The notes beneath the pieces are model-generated. The model had not been told where the DNA came from. It saw nothing but the letters and a program-made list of their open reading frames with translations, and ran no database searches. This document shows, in pieces, positions 10,701-17,837 of a stretch of 64,000 nucleotides of DNA. Each line of letters opens with the position of its first letter. The stretch's first letter is position 1. The stretch lies in contig NZ_VITV01000003.1 in the NCBI RefSeq assembly GCF_007828035.1, positions 434,001 through 498,000 of the forward strand. Direction: 5' to 3'. The position numbers were made by a program, and so were the translations under genes. This DNA is from Nitrospirillum amazonense (GTDB taxonomy: Bacteria; Pseudomonadota; Alphaproteobacteria; Azospirillales; Azospirillaceae).

Positions 10701-11012
10701 GGCGAACTTGGCGACGGGACGGTCCAGCAGCGGGCCGGCCTTGGCCAGGGCCGCCAGCGTGGCGGCGTCGGCCGCCTTCACATCCACGCCGGGCGTGGCG
10801 GTGCTGGTGGAAGTGGTTTTAGGGGTCTTCGCCGGCGTCACGGTCTTGGCCGGGGCCTGCCCGGAGTCGGTGGACTTTTCCGCGGACTTCTCAGCATCCC
10901 GCGACGCTGCCAGCGATGACTTCATGATGGTTCGATGCCCAGTTTGGTTGCTCATCCCGGATGCGCCGGACCGCCTGTGCCCATGGTTCCGCATCCATCC
11001 GGCGTTAAGCAT
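7746..11012 (-). CDS. ppc: Divergent phosphoenolpyruvate carboxylase homologue
   Basis: A large PEP-carboxylase family protein (up to 1088 residues). The start is unresolved among ATGs at 11012, 10955 and 10925, none with a strong ribosome site; the first ~80 residues are a low-complexity Ala/Thr/Lys stretch. Family landmarks are present in order but altered: TAHPTF (234-239) in place of TAHPTE, GYDLDGRSD in place of GGDRDGNP, GFSDAGR (637-643) in place of GYSDSGK, FDTHGESIGRG (678-688) in place of FHGRGGSIGRG, and SGSRAIKRQ with FRAIPHNAILQQ near the C-terminus. The catalytic histidine of TAHPT is kept, but the lysine and arginine normally found in the second and third motifs are replaced by Arg and His. 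Canonical enzymes make oxaloacetate from PEP and bicarbonate; activity here is uncertain. Convergent with mdh. Confidence 0.8.
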   Translation of the reverse strand: MLNAGWMRNHGHRRSGASGMSNQTGHRTIMKSSLAASRDAEKSAEKSTDSGQAPAKTVTPAKTPKTTSTSTATPGVDVKAADAATLAALAKAGPLLDRPVAKFASLDQPGAPKADAVGLTADLVARLTRYTELADADPFANPVSLLALDVSRRLHSGELDLAAVEQAIQYLGAEGFLARARRLGAYLGEADPAANAARIRALIDGLAVDADGKAVPFDAFRGQVEKEIFGIVITAHPTFNLTGELMDAMAKLATGRDAAGVPLTAEARKGLIAAVAATELRPGELSLVDEHRLSLAAITNIQAALRTVYDIVLSVARERYPDQWSELTPRLLTVASWVGYDLDGRSDIRWSDTLHKRLVVQVGQLRHYLAEVQAIRKVAPVQEDLRNALDLLESRLALAIAQVTDEVAAFGRETSTQKDIEAIAQRMHEGLPLRLVEAAHAIEQVDRAIRLASVAGKGAKGDDVVRRLAILKAELSNYGLGQAHTHVRINATQLHNAVRKTVGMETAPDDPRYRQSYLNAITGLLDEVRPVRINFGSIIAERTSAKRLFMVVAQMLKYADASVPVRFLIAESESAFTVLTALYYARLFGVADKVDISPLFETERALEVGSRVIEQLLDNPHYRDYVKRRGRLCIQTGFSDAGRYLGQTPASASIERLRLRIARLFTRHRLDGVQLVIFDTHGESIGRGAHPAGFPERLGYVAAPATLSFMAHHKIAFKQEVSFQGGDGYLYFVTQPGALAVVTRILEHMLGGKHATLDDDPFYGDADYIREFFTTVKQFQVSLVEDPNYGALLSALGTNLLYPSGSRAIKRQHDGNADDVDQSRASQFRAIPHNAILQQMGLPANTVSGVGEAIDKDPEHFADLYRTSPRFRQLLGMVEYGVAIASPDALKAYIDTLDPAFWLLRAAHTADPARVEEMRRLASILEDNPLHSRLIRIFRKLYRDFDVLEEGLARVERHPVPGQVPPPDEALSNGLLVLHALRIALIQEVFLRATHIPQFSSQHNITHRRLLARLMQLDVPWALDLLSRIFPVAETAGEGDFGESATYVSDDSQNYGQENERIFKPIASLYDLVRRVGNGITQRIGFFG

Positions 11013-11241
11013 GACGTTGAGTCATTATCCTACCTCGCAACGGCGAAATGGGCCGGTGGGGCGGGGGCCGAGTAAGGACGGGTAAGGGTGGCGATTTATT
11101 GTGACGCAACGGAACCGTGAGACTATCGCAACTGTGCGCTGCAAGGCAACATAACGGAAAGAAATTTACCGATTGCACGGAATCGATGTAATTCCGCAAC
11201 ACGATCTTAACGTAAGCGCCGTCTTCGGTTATCCATGCAGG

Positions 11242-13131
11242 ATGACGAACGGCCCAGCCCGCCCCACACCGACCACCAGCGGTCCCGACACCTCCGCCCA
11301 GGAGGCGGGGCTGACCGCCGTTTCCTCCCCCGCCGCTTTGGAAACACCGCCGTCGCCAGACGGTTCCCCGGCCGTCGCCACCCCCCAGCCGCCCAAGCGC
11401 GCCCTGGCCGTGCGGGAGGTGGAGGTGAAGCTGGCGGCGACGCCGGCGGCGCTGGCCCGCCTGCACGCGCTGCCCCTGCTGGCGCGCATGGCCGACGGCC
11501 CCCCGGCCCACCGCCACCAGGTGACGACGTATTACGACACACCGGACTTGGCGCTGGCCGCCCACGGCCTGGCCCTGCGGGTGCGGCGTCAGGGCGGCCG
11601 GCGGGTGCAGACGGTGAAGACCTGGGCCTCCGACGCCGGCACCGCCGCCGCCGCCGGCCGGCGCGAGTGGGAATGGCAGCTGCCGGCGGAGGGCGATGGC
11701 CCCGACCTGGGCCTGCTGCCCGCCGGCGTCTTCAACCTGCTGACATCGGAACAGTGGGCACAGGTCGCCCCCCGCTTCGCCACCGACATCGAACGCACCG
11801 CACTGCTGCTGCACCCGGACCCGCGTACCAGCGTGGAACTAGCCCTGGACCAGGGCGAGGTGCGCCTGTCCATGTCCAATGAGCGTGAAACAGGCGGGAG
11901 TGAGGAGACCACCTGGCCGGTGGCGGAAGTGGAACTGGAGCTGAAGGGCGGCCGGGTCGCGGCGCTATTCGAGGTGGCCGCCGCCCTGCACCACCACGCC
12001 CCCCTGCGCATCACCACAGGCAGCAAGGCCGACGCGGGCCTGCGCCTGTTGACCGGCAAGCCGGCGGCGGCCGTTCCCGCACAACCGGCGGCCCTGACGC
12101 CTGTGACCACGGTAGCGGAGGGCTTCCGCCACGCCACCCGCCATGCCCTGGGCCACCTGCTGGAAAACGCCACGGTGCTGCTGGACAGCGGCGACAGGGA
12201 GGCCCTGCGCGAGATGGCGGCAGCCAGCCGCCGGCTGGACACGGCGATGCGCCTGCTGCGCCTGGCGATGACCTTGCCATCGGCCGCCGGCCCCGCGCCG
12301 CCGGCCAGGGTGGGGGCCAAGGTGGGGCCCAACCCGCACGCGGAAGCGGCGGACGCCCTGCGCCGGCGCCTGGCCCCCCTGCGCGCCTTGCTGGAAACCG
12401 CGCGCGGCTGGGATCGCCTGGCCGAACGCGCCGCCCTGCTGCCCGACCGCAAGGGGGCCGCCGGCCTGAGCAAGCGCCAGCGCCTGGCCCTGGACCACGC
12501 CGCCACGCAGGCGCGCCGCCGAGTAATGAAGCATCTGCGCGGCGCCGGACATACCGCCCTGGTGCTGGACCTGGCCGCCTGGGTCGAGGGCGGCGGCTGG
12601 GCCTCCCCCGCGCTGGACCAGCCCCTGAAGACCGTGGCGCCCCGCCTGCTGGCCGAGCTGCAGGACAAGGTGGCCCGGGCCATCGACCGGCTGGAGCTGC
12701 CGGCCCCACCCCCGCCCGGCGCCAGGAACGCCGTGCTGATGGGCAAGGCGCCCCCCGCCGCCGATGCGCTGGAACGCCTGCGCCGCCGGGCACAGCGGCT
12801 ATATGAGACGGCGGAGGTCTGCCGCGGCCTTTATCCCCTAGCGACGGCCAAGCCCAAAGCGGCAAAGGGCGCCAAGACCACCCCACCCAAGCGCCCCGCC
12901 GCCGACCCTCTGGCGCCCCTCGCCCGCCTGCACGGCGCCGTCACCGCCCCCGCCATCGCCCGCCAGGCCGCCCAACTGGTGGCGCAACTGGCCAAGGCCA
13001 CCGGCCCCAAGGCCCGCAGCACCCGCCTGCTTTCCCGCCTGGCACAGGAGGAGGCCGTGGCGCTGGCCAAGCTGCCGGCCACTTGGCGCGGCTACAGCCG
13101 GCGGCGCATGTTCTGGATGATGGGGCGGTAG
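11242..13131 (+). CDS. CYTH and CHAD domain protein
   Basis: A 629-residue protein with an N-terminal CYTH (triphosphate tunnel) domain and a C-terminal CHAD domain. The tunnel signature EVEVKL is at residues 59-64, followed by TTYYDTPDLALAAHGLALRV and alternating basic/acidic strands ending near EVELELKGG; such enzymes hydrolyse or bind triphosphates, including tripolyphosphate. From about residue 300 the helical CHAD region begins (EGFRHATRHALGHLL) and continues to the end, rich in His, Arg and Lys; CHAD domains are known to bind polyphosphate. A Pro/Ala-rich linker with Lys/Ala repeats lies at about residues 535-560. The ATG at 11242 was preferred over an upstream TTG at 11173. Proximity to ppk, ppx and sixA fits a role on polyphosphate. 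Confidence 0.88.
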   Translation: MTNGPARPTPTTSGPDTSAQEAGLTAVSSPAALETPPSPDGSPAVATPQPPKRALAVREVEVKLAATPAALARLHALPLLARMADGPPAHRHQVTTYYDTPDLALAAHGLALRVRRQGGRRVQTVKTWASDAGTAAAAGRREWEWQLPAEGDGPDLGLLPAGVFNLLTSEQWAQVAPRFATDIERTALLLHPDPRTSVELALDQGEVRLSMSNERETGGSEETTWPVAEVELELKGGRVAALFEVAAALHHHAPLRITTGSKADAGLRLLTGKPAAAVPAQPAALTPVTTVAEGFRHATRHALGHLLENATVLLDSGDREALREMAAASRRLDTAMRLLRLAMTLPSAAGPAPPARVGAKVGPNPHAEAADALRRRLAPLRALLETARGWDRLAERAALLPDRKGAAGLSKRQRLALDHAATQARRRVMKHLRGAGHTALVLDLAAWVEGGGWASPALDQPLKTVAPRLLAELQDKVARAIDRLELPAPPPPGARNAVLMGKAPPAADALERLRRRAQRLYETAEVCRGLYPLATAKPKAAKGAKTTPPKRPAADPLAPLARLHGAVTAPAIARQAAQLVAQLAKATGPKARSTRLLSRLAQEEAVALAKLPATWRGYSRRRMFWMMGR

Positions 13132-13166
13132 TTGGGCCCCGGCGGAAAGCATGCTATCCTGGGCGC

Positions 13167-13349
13167 ATGACCAAGCCAGCTTCCATCTTTGATATTGATG
13201 ACAACGGCGCAAAACATCGAGCGATCGATGAGGCGCTGGAAGCGGTGGCTCGTGGTGATTACGTCGACCATGAGGTCGTGCGCGAGTGGCTGCTGCGGCT
13301 GGCCGCAGGCGAGGATTTGCCCGCCCCGATCCCCGTGAAAGGCGCTTAA
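13167..13349 (+). CDS. Antitoxin of a ParDE/RelBE-type module
   Basis: A 60-residue acidic protein. It has the layout of short antitoxins paired with ParE-like toxins: an N-terminal IFDIDDNGAKHRAIDEALEA helix region, then GDYVDHEVVREWLLRLAAGE and a Pro-rich tail. Its stop codon TAA overlaps the ATG of the following ParE-like frame (TAATG), the usual tight coupling of a toxin-antitoxin operon. The frame is intact, whereas the toxin after it is broken. The ribosome site is weak. It marks the left edge of an accessory island. Confidence 0.68.
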   Translation: MTKPASIFDIDDNGAKHRAIDEALEAVARGDYVDHEVVREWLLRLAAGEDLPAPIPVKGA

Positions 13350-13603
13350 TGCGTGTCGTCTGGTCGGTCCCCGCACTTCGGGACGTGATCGGACACCGCG
13401 CTTATATCGCCCAATTCAATCCCATCGCCGCTATCGACATTGCCCAACGCTTGGCCGCTGCGGGTGATAGCCTGAAGACATTCCCTCAGCCGTGGTCGCC
13501 CAGGCTCATAATCGACGGCCTTTCGCAGCCATGTCATTCTCTATAAGGAGATAGTGGACAATTACCCCGATGCGGTCGTCTTGGCGCGGTCATGATCGTG
13601 AAG
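13349..13603 (+). pseudogene. Frameshifted ParE-like toxin
   Basis: The first 49 codons encode a good ParE N-terminus (MRVVWSVPALRDVIGHRAYI, then NPIAAIDIAQRLAAAGDSL). At about 13493 the reading frame changes. The expected ParE middle (RGRPGS) appears one frame over and runs into a TAA, then continues as SHVILYKEIVDNYPDAVVL. A further shift at about 13584 yields RGHDREV, resembling the usual RVRHGREV ending. The annotated open frame would stop at 13546 with an unrelated tail. At least two frame changes and an internal stop make a functional toxin unlikely. Confidence 0.75.
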
Positions 13604-13719
13604 TGCTTCGGCCTTTATTCACGCCCCTCTGTTTAGCTCTAGATATTGAATAACGTGAAAACCTTTCGAATTTTCAGTTTTAGTATCGTCGTAACGATTT
13701 ATTCCGATGAGGCGAGAAA

Positions 13720-15078
13720 ATGAAACTGATTCTGAATGGTATAAATGGAGAGTACCTGCGCCAAATAACGGACAATTACGTCGTCGATACTCGGTCTGTT
13801 GATGTCGCGGTCGCATATGTCACGGACGAGACTCTTCTGTTTGATTGGTGCTGGAAGTATCAAATCCCTCTTCGATTTTGGGGAAGATATGATGCCAGCG
13901 TTCCCGTGGCGTTGCGAGTGCTTAAGGGTTTCCTTGATCGAAAATCACCAAACTATTCATGTAAGCTGTTAACTCACTTTCATTCGAAAGTTATCTGGTG
14001 GCATGGAGTGGGGGTTTATATTGGTTCCGCCAATCTAACTGATCCAGCCTGGCATGGAAATGTAGAAGCGGGGTGCTTCTTCAATGAAGAGGAGATTATT
14101 GCCTCAGGCATGGACAGGCAAATCGATACCTTCTTCAGGGAAATCAATACCCACGCCTCTCCTCTTACTGAAGAGCTGTACCGCGAGATCGAAGAACGAT
14201 CAAAGCAGCTGCAACGAATAGAAGATCAAGATCGTGATAACAAAAGGCGCTTTAGTAAAAGTGTGAACATCCATCATTGGGATGGCTTGATTAGGCAGTC
14301 AGCTTTAAGCGCTCGAGAGCAGCAACGTCGGGCGTTTCTTGATGAATGGAACTCGACGCTTCAGACATTACGCGATATCGGCCATAGAGTATCCACCAAC
14401 GCATATCGACCAAAGTGGATTCCTGCTGATACTCCCGGAGGGGCCCAAGCTGATCAATTTCTACATGCGTTTTACGATTGCCAAGTGATCGGCGAAGATC
14501 GGCGGAGCCAGTTCGCGGAAATGCATGATAGAAATAAAGGAAATCCAGAATCCGCTCTTCAACAAGCAATGGCCTGGTGGCGTGACTTAACCGAGCCTCC
14601 AACCAATGAGGCCCAAGTTCTTTTAGATTGGGCACCCGTTCTGCGTAATGCTCTTTCCGAGAATCATATACTGAATATCACAGAAGAGGAATTTAAAGAT
14701 ATTTGCGAGCGTGTTTGGTCGATTCAAGATCATGCCCGACGAGTTTCCAACGAGACAGTGGGACTATCTGCTGGCCAAAGTTACACCATGGAAATTAAGA
14801 CTACTGCCTTGGCCAAGTATCTTTATTCCAGAAAATCGAAGAATGGGTCTTCTGTTATTCAGGTCATCAATCATATATTGTATGATGGTCGAGTTGACGA
14901 GGTGCCTAATCGCCTTTGGGATGCAATCGCGGAGGCGGAGTGGCGCATCGATCATTTGGGAATTAGTGCATTAGGCGAAATGATTGGTTGGGCCCTGCCA
15001 AACGATTTCCCCCCAAGGAATAATCGTACCAGTAAGGCGCTTCGCGCACTGGGTTTCCCCGTTGATTACGTAGGGTAA
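13720..15078 (+). CDS. PLD-like domain protein in a low-GC island
   Basis: A 452-residue protein in clearly AT-richer DNA (I estimate mid-40s % GC). The N-terminal 125 residues have a phospholipase-D-like fold signature: HSK at residues 88-90 followed by VYIGSANLTDPAW, with Ser103/Asn105, a single HKD-type half-site. Enzymes with one half-site usually dimerise, and many members of this group are nucleases linked to DNA defence or repair. The remaining 320 residues are mostly charged helices with several Trp residues and match nothing I recognise. The start has GAGGCGAGAAA before the ATG. Base composition and codon use differ sharply from the neighbours and it lies between two decayed toxin genes, so horizontal acquisition is likely. 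Biological role unknown. Confidence 0.72.
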   Translation: MKLILNGINGEYLRQITDNYVVDTRSVDVAVAYVTDETLLFDWCWKYQIPLRFWGRYDASVPVALRVLKGFLDRKSPNYSCKLLTHFHSKVIWWHGVGVYIGSANLTDPAWHGNVEAGCFFNEEEIIASGMDRQIDTFFREINTHASPLTEELYREIEERSKQLQRIEDQDRDNKRRFSKSVNIHHWDGLIRQSALSAREQQRRAFLDEWNSTLQTLRDIGHRVSTNAYRPKWIPADTPGGAQADQFLHAFYDCQVIGEDRRSQFAEMHDRNKGNPESALQQAMAWWRDLTEPPTNEAQVLLDWAPVLRNALSENHILNITEEEFKDICERVWSIQDHARRVSNETVGLSAGQSYTMEIKTTALAKYLYSRKSKNGSSVIQVINHILYDGRVDEVPNRLWDAIAEAEWRIDHLGISALGEMIGWALPNDFPPRNNRTSKALRALGFPVDYVG

Positions 15079-15085
15079 TTTATAA

Positions 15086-15400
15086 TCATACGGAGTAGTG
15101 AAAGTGTTTGGACTCACCATGATCATAAATCTGAACTGAGTTATAGCTTACAGTTCCATTGAAATGATGGCCTTGGTCATGATCATATCCATGAAAGTTA
15201 TTTCCATTCACGGTTATACTATAATGACTATTGGTTCCATGATGATATGAGTCGGAGAAATGCGCGCCCGCTTCATGATCATAGCCACTGCTCATTGGAG
15301 AATGAGTCCCCCTGTCATGGCTATATACACTTGATGGGCTGCGGCCATTAACCTTCGTGGCAGCCACGCACGCAATTGCGCGTCTTATCTCTTCCCTCAT
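15086..15400 (-). CDS. Small His/Tyr-rich protein with YDH repeats
   Basis: A 104-residue protein. The ATG at 15400 is preceded by a perfect GGAGG six bases away, which argues strongly for translation. Residues 1-24 form a short basic helix-like start (MREEIRRAIACVAATK). From residue 25 the protein is built from about five degenerate repeats: YSHDRGTHS, YDHEAGAHF, YHHGTNSHY, YDHDQGHHF and YDHGESKHF, separated by beta-prone, Asn/Ser/Gly-rich linkers such as SITVNGNNFHG. Each unit has the form Y-x-H-(2-4)-G-x-x-H-aromatic. The density of His and Asp suggests metal binding or a beta-repeat fold, but I do not recognise the family. It converges tail to tail with the PLD-like gene, 7 bases apart, in the same low-GC island. 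Confidence 0.62.
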   Translation of the reverse strand: MREEIRRAIACVAATKVNGRSPSSVYSHDRGTHSPMSSGYDHEAGAHFSDSYHHGTNSHYSITVNGNNFHGYDHDQGHHFNGTVSYNSVQIYDHGESKHFHYSV

Positions 15401-15849
15401 TTTGAACCTCCATGTTTATGCCTCGGACATGGTAAGCCAAAGCCCGTAGTTCAAGATCGACAAGGCGCTACGTCAAAATTGAGGCTCATTGCGGGTTTCG
15501 ATCTTCCTTGCTACCGTGCACCTGGCTGTTAGGGCATTCCGGCGTAGGGTCGGTGTTTTAGCGGCGAAAACTAGGGCAGAATTCAGGGCACTTTTTTGAT
15601 CAGGTTGGGAAAGGGCGATTAAATCCAGTAAAATCAGTCAGATGGATTTATCGTCAAGAATTGGAGCGCAGGCTGCAAGCCTGGAACATGCGAGATCACA
15701 ATCATTTACCCCTATGTGATCGTTTATAAGATCGAAGACGACCGCGTGCTTATCCTGCGTGTCTGGCACGGTTCGCAGAAACGCTAAGGTCCTATCCACA
15801 TCAACTTTCAATGGATGCTGGAATAGACGCCAGCGAGGCAATAGTCGGA
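15401..15849. other. Intergenic part of the island with no intact gene
   Basis: About 450 bases of mixed composition between the His-rich gene and hdaA. I find no intact gene. The right half contains the decayed RelE/ParE toxin end described separately. The stretch 15550-15630 is unusually rich in G/T runs and may be the scar of an inserted element, but no open frame or terminal repeat could be identified. Confidence 0.5.
15665..15787 (+). pseudogene. C-terminal remnant of a RelE/ParE-family toxin
   Basis: The plus strand reads EITIIYPYVIVYKIEDDRVL then ILRVWHGSQKR and stops at TAA 15785-15787. This is the typical C-terminal strand pair and the RVWHG ending of RelE/ParE toxins. Upstream, pieces resembling the usual GR..KPGT turn appear in other frames, and no N-terminal half or antitoxin precedes it. 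It is therefore a decayed fragment, distinct in sequence from the broken ParE at 13349. Confidence 0.65.
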
Positions 15850-16548
15850 TCAGGTGCCCGCCGACTTGTCCTTGGGCTCCAGCACCTGGCGGCAGAAGGC
15901 CACGGTGATGGGCTTCTTGGCGGCCAGGGCAGCGCGGTCCAGCAGGGCAACGGTGCGGCGGGCGCTGTCGAAGGAGCGTTCCGTGTGGGTCATCAGCCAG
16001 GCGATGACCTCCTCCCCCACCCGCACCTGGCGGTCGTCGAACAGCTTGACCAGCACGGCCATCAGCAGGGCGTCGTCGGGGGCGGCCATGCCCACGGCCG
16101 GGGCGGCCACCAGGCGGGAGCGCAGGTCGGGCAGGCGCAGGGTCCAGTTGACGGGGGCGTAGTGCGCCAGCAGCAGCAGTTGGCCGCCCGCCTCCTTGGT
16201 CACGTTGTAGAGATGCAGCAGGGCACGTTCGCGCACCGTGTCGCCCGCGATCTCATGCGTGCGGTCGATGACGGCGGTGCGGGTGGGGCCCAGCAGGTGC
16301 GGCACCTCCGCCGGGTCCAAATCCTCCGGCCCCAGCAGGGGCGCGCGCGACCGGGCGCGCCACACCTGGGCCAGGTGGCTCTTGCCGCAGCCAGGGGGGC
16401 CGTACAGCACCAGGGCCGGCGCCGGCCAGTCCGGCCAGGCGTCCAGCCAGGCCACCGCGTCGGCGTTGCCCGGCGCCACCAGGAAGTCGGCCTCCCCCAT
16501 GGCGGAACGGTGCCCCAGATCCAGGGGCAATTGTCTCAAGTCGGCCAT
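15850..16548 (-). CDS. hdaA: DnaA-related replication regulator HdaA
   Basis: A 232-residue AAA+ protein related to DnaA domain III, without the DNA-binding domain, as in Hda/HdaA proteins that stimulate DnaA-ATP hydrolysis together with the beta clamp. The N-terminus MADLRQLPLDLGHR contains the short QLPLDL clamp-binding motif expected at this place. A Walker A loop YGPPGCGKSHLA follows, then a degenerate Walker B (AVIDRTHE), sensor-like LRSRLVAA, and the C-terminal lid helices (RSFDSARRTVALLDRAALA). It is the last gene of a DUF2066-permease-hdaA unit. In many alphaproteobacteria hdaA is directly followed by ppk; here about 11 kb separates them. Confidence 0.92.
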   Translation of the reverse strand: MADLRQLPLDLGHRSAMGEADFLVAPGNADAVAWLDAWPDWPAPALVLYGPPGCGKSHLAQVWRARSRAPLLGPEDLDPAEVPHLLGPTRTAVIDRTHEIAGDTVRERALLHLYNVTKEAGGQLLLLAHYAPVNWTLRLPDLRSRLVAAPAVGMAAPDDALLMAVLVKLFDDRQVRVGEEVIAWLMTHTERSFDSARRTVALLDRAALAAKKPITVAFCRQVLEPKDKSAGT

Positions 16549-16614
16549 GATTCCAGGGTCTTACCGGCAACGGGCACGAAAGGCGGACGGACGGGGCGCT
16601 GGCGGAACGCCGGG

Positions 16615-17766
16615 TCAGGGCACCGGCGGCGACGCCCCGGCGTCCGTTCCCGGCGTGACCAGGCCTTCCTGGACCAGATCCTCGCGCAGCACCTCTTCCG
16701 GAGGCACGCCGGTGTAATAGCTGCTGGCGAGGTATTGGCGCAATCCGAAGCGCACCAGCACGCCGATGACGGCCGCCACCGGCACCGCCAGCAGCACGCC
16801 GGTGAAGCCGAACAGGCTGCCGCCGGCCAGCAGGGCGAACATCACCCAGACCGGATGCAGGCCCACCTTGTCGCCCACCAGCTTGGGCGTCAGGACATAG
16901 CCTTCCAGCAGGTGGCCCAGGATGTACAGCGCCACCACCAGTCCCTCGCGCCACAGGTCGTGGAACTGGAACAGGGCCACGCCCACACTGGCGCCGAAGC
17001 CCACCACCGTGCCGACATAAGGGATGAACGACAGGATGCCTGCGATCAGGCCGATGACCAGGCCGAAGTTCAGCCCCACTGCTGTCATGGCCAGGGCGTA
17101 GAAGGCGCCCAGCGCCAGGCAGACGGTGGCCTGGCCGCGCACGAATCCGGCCAGCGTGCGGTCCACGGCGCGCAACTGCTCGCGCACCACCTCGGCGTGC
17201 TCGCGCGGCAGCCAGCCATCCAGGGTCGCCACCATGCGGTCCCAGTCGCGCAGCAAGTAGAAGGCCACCACCGGCGTGATGAACAGCAGGGACACGAGGC
17301 CGAACAGGGCGGCGCCACCGGTGAACAGGTTCTTGATGAAGTCCGCCCCCCAGCCCACCAGGGTGCCGACATATTCGCTGGCGGCACTGCGCAGCCGCTC
17401 GATGTCATCAGGGGGCAAGGCGGCCATCAGGCTGCGGACGCGCTGCATGGTTTCATCCCTGGCCCAGGTGATGATGGCCGGCAGGCTTTCGATCAGTTGG
17501 GTGACCTGCTGCTGGATCAAGGGCACCAGCAGCAGGATGCAAAGCACCACGACGACGACGAAGACCAGCAGCACCACGCAGGTGGCGGCCAGGCGCGGCA
17601 GCCCGAACCCCTCCAGCCGGTCGGCGACGGGGTCCAGCAGATAGGCGATGGCCATGCCGGCAACGAAGGGCAGCAGCATGCCGCGCAGCAGCCAAATCAG
17701 GGCGACGCCCACAACCAGACCGATCAGCCAGAACCGTATCTGTCGCCCCGCATGCGTTTCCGCCAT
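16615..17766 (-). CDS. AI-2E family (PerM-like) membrane permease
   Basis: A 383-residue integral membrane protein of the AI-2E/PerM family. Hydrophobic segments are visible at about residues 10-45 (two helices), 62-85, 150-180 and then a cluster at 205-330. The typical central soluble stretch with amphipathic helices (QQQVTQLIESLPAIITWARD) lies between them. The family signatures GILSFIPYVGTVVG and EGYVLTPKLVGDKVGLHP are both present, the latter followed by the terminal pair of helices. Members export autoinducer or act as ion or solute carriers; substrate cannot be deduced. It lies 66 bases upstream of hdaA and downstream of the DUF2066 gene, in one transcription unit. Confidence 0.9.
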   Translation of the reverse strand: MAETHAGRQIRFWLIGLVVGVALIWLLRGMLLPFVAGMAIAYLLDPVADRLEGFGLPRLAATCVVLLVFVVVVVLCILLLVPLIQQQVTQLIESLPAIITWARDETMQRVRSLMAALPPDDIERLRSAASEYVGTLVGWGADFIKNLFTGGAALFGLVSLLFITPVVAFYLLRDWDRMVATLDGWLPREHAEVVREQLRAVDRTLAGFVRGQATVCLALGAFYALAMTAVGLNFGLVIGLIAGILSFIPYVGTVVGFGASVGVALFQFHDLWREGLVVALYILGHLLEGYVLTPKLVGDKVGLHPVWVMFALLAGGSLFGFTGVLLAVPVAAVIGVLVRFGLRQYLASSYYTGVPPEEVLREDLVQEGLVTPGTDAGASPPVP

Positions 17767-17837
17767 CGTCCCCCCACCAACACCGAATCAGGCACAAGCC
17801 CAGACAGTAACAGATAAGGCCCTGGAATCAGGCACCC

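Noticed and set aside
15545-15635. Possible terminal region of an insertion sequence (G/T-rich stretch with GCGAAAACTAGGGCA)
   Set aside because: No transposase fragment, no matching inverted repeat and no target duplication could be found by eye.
15811-17817. A 668-codon plus-strand frame
   Set aside because: Antisense to hdaA and the AI-2E permease, both with clear family motifs; composition is His/Gln/Gly-rich shadow sequence.
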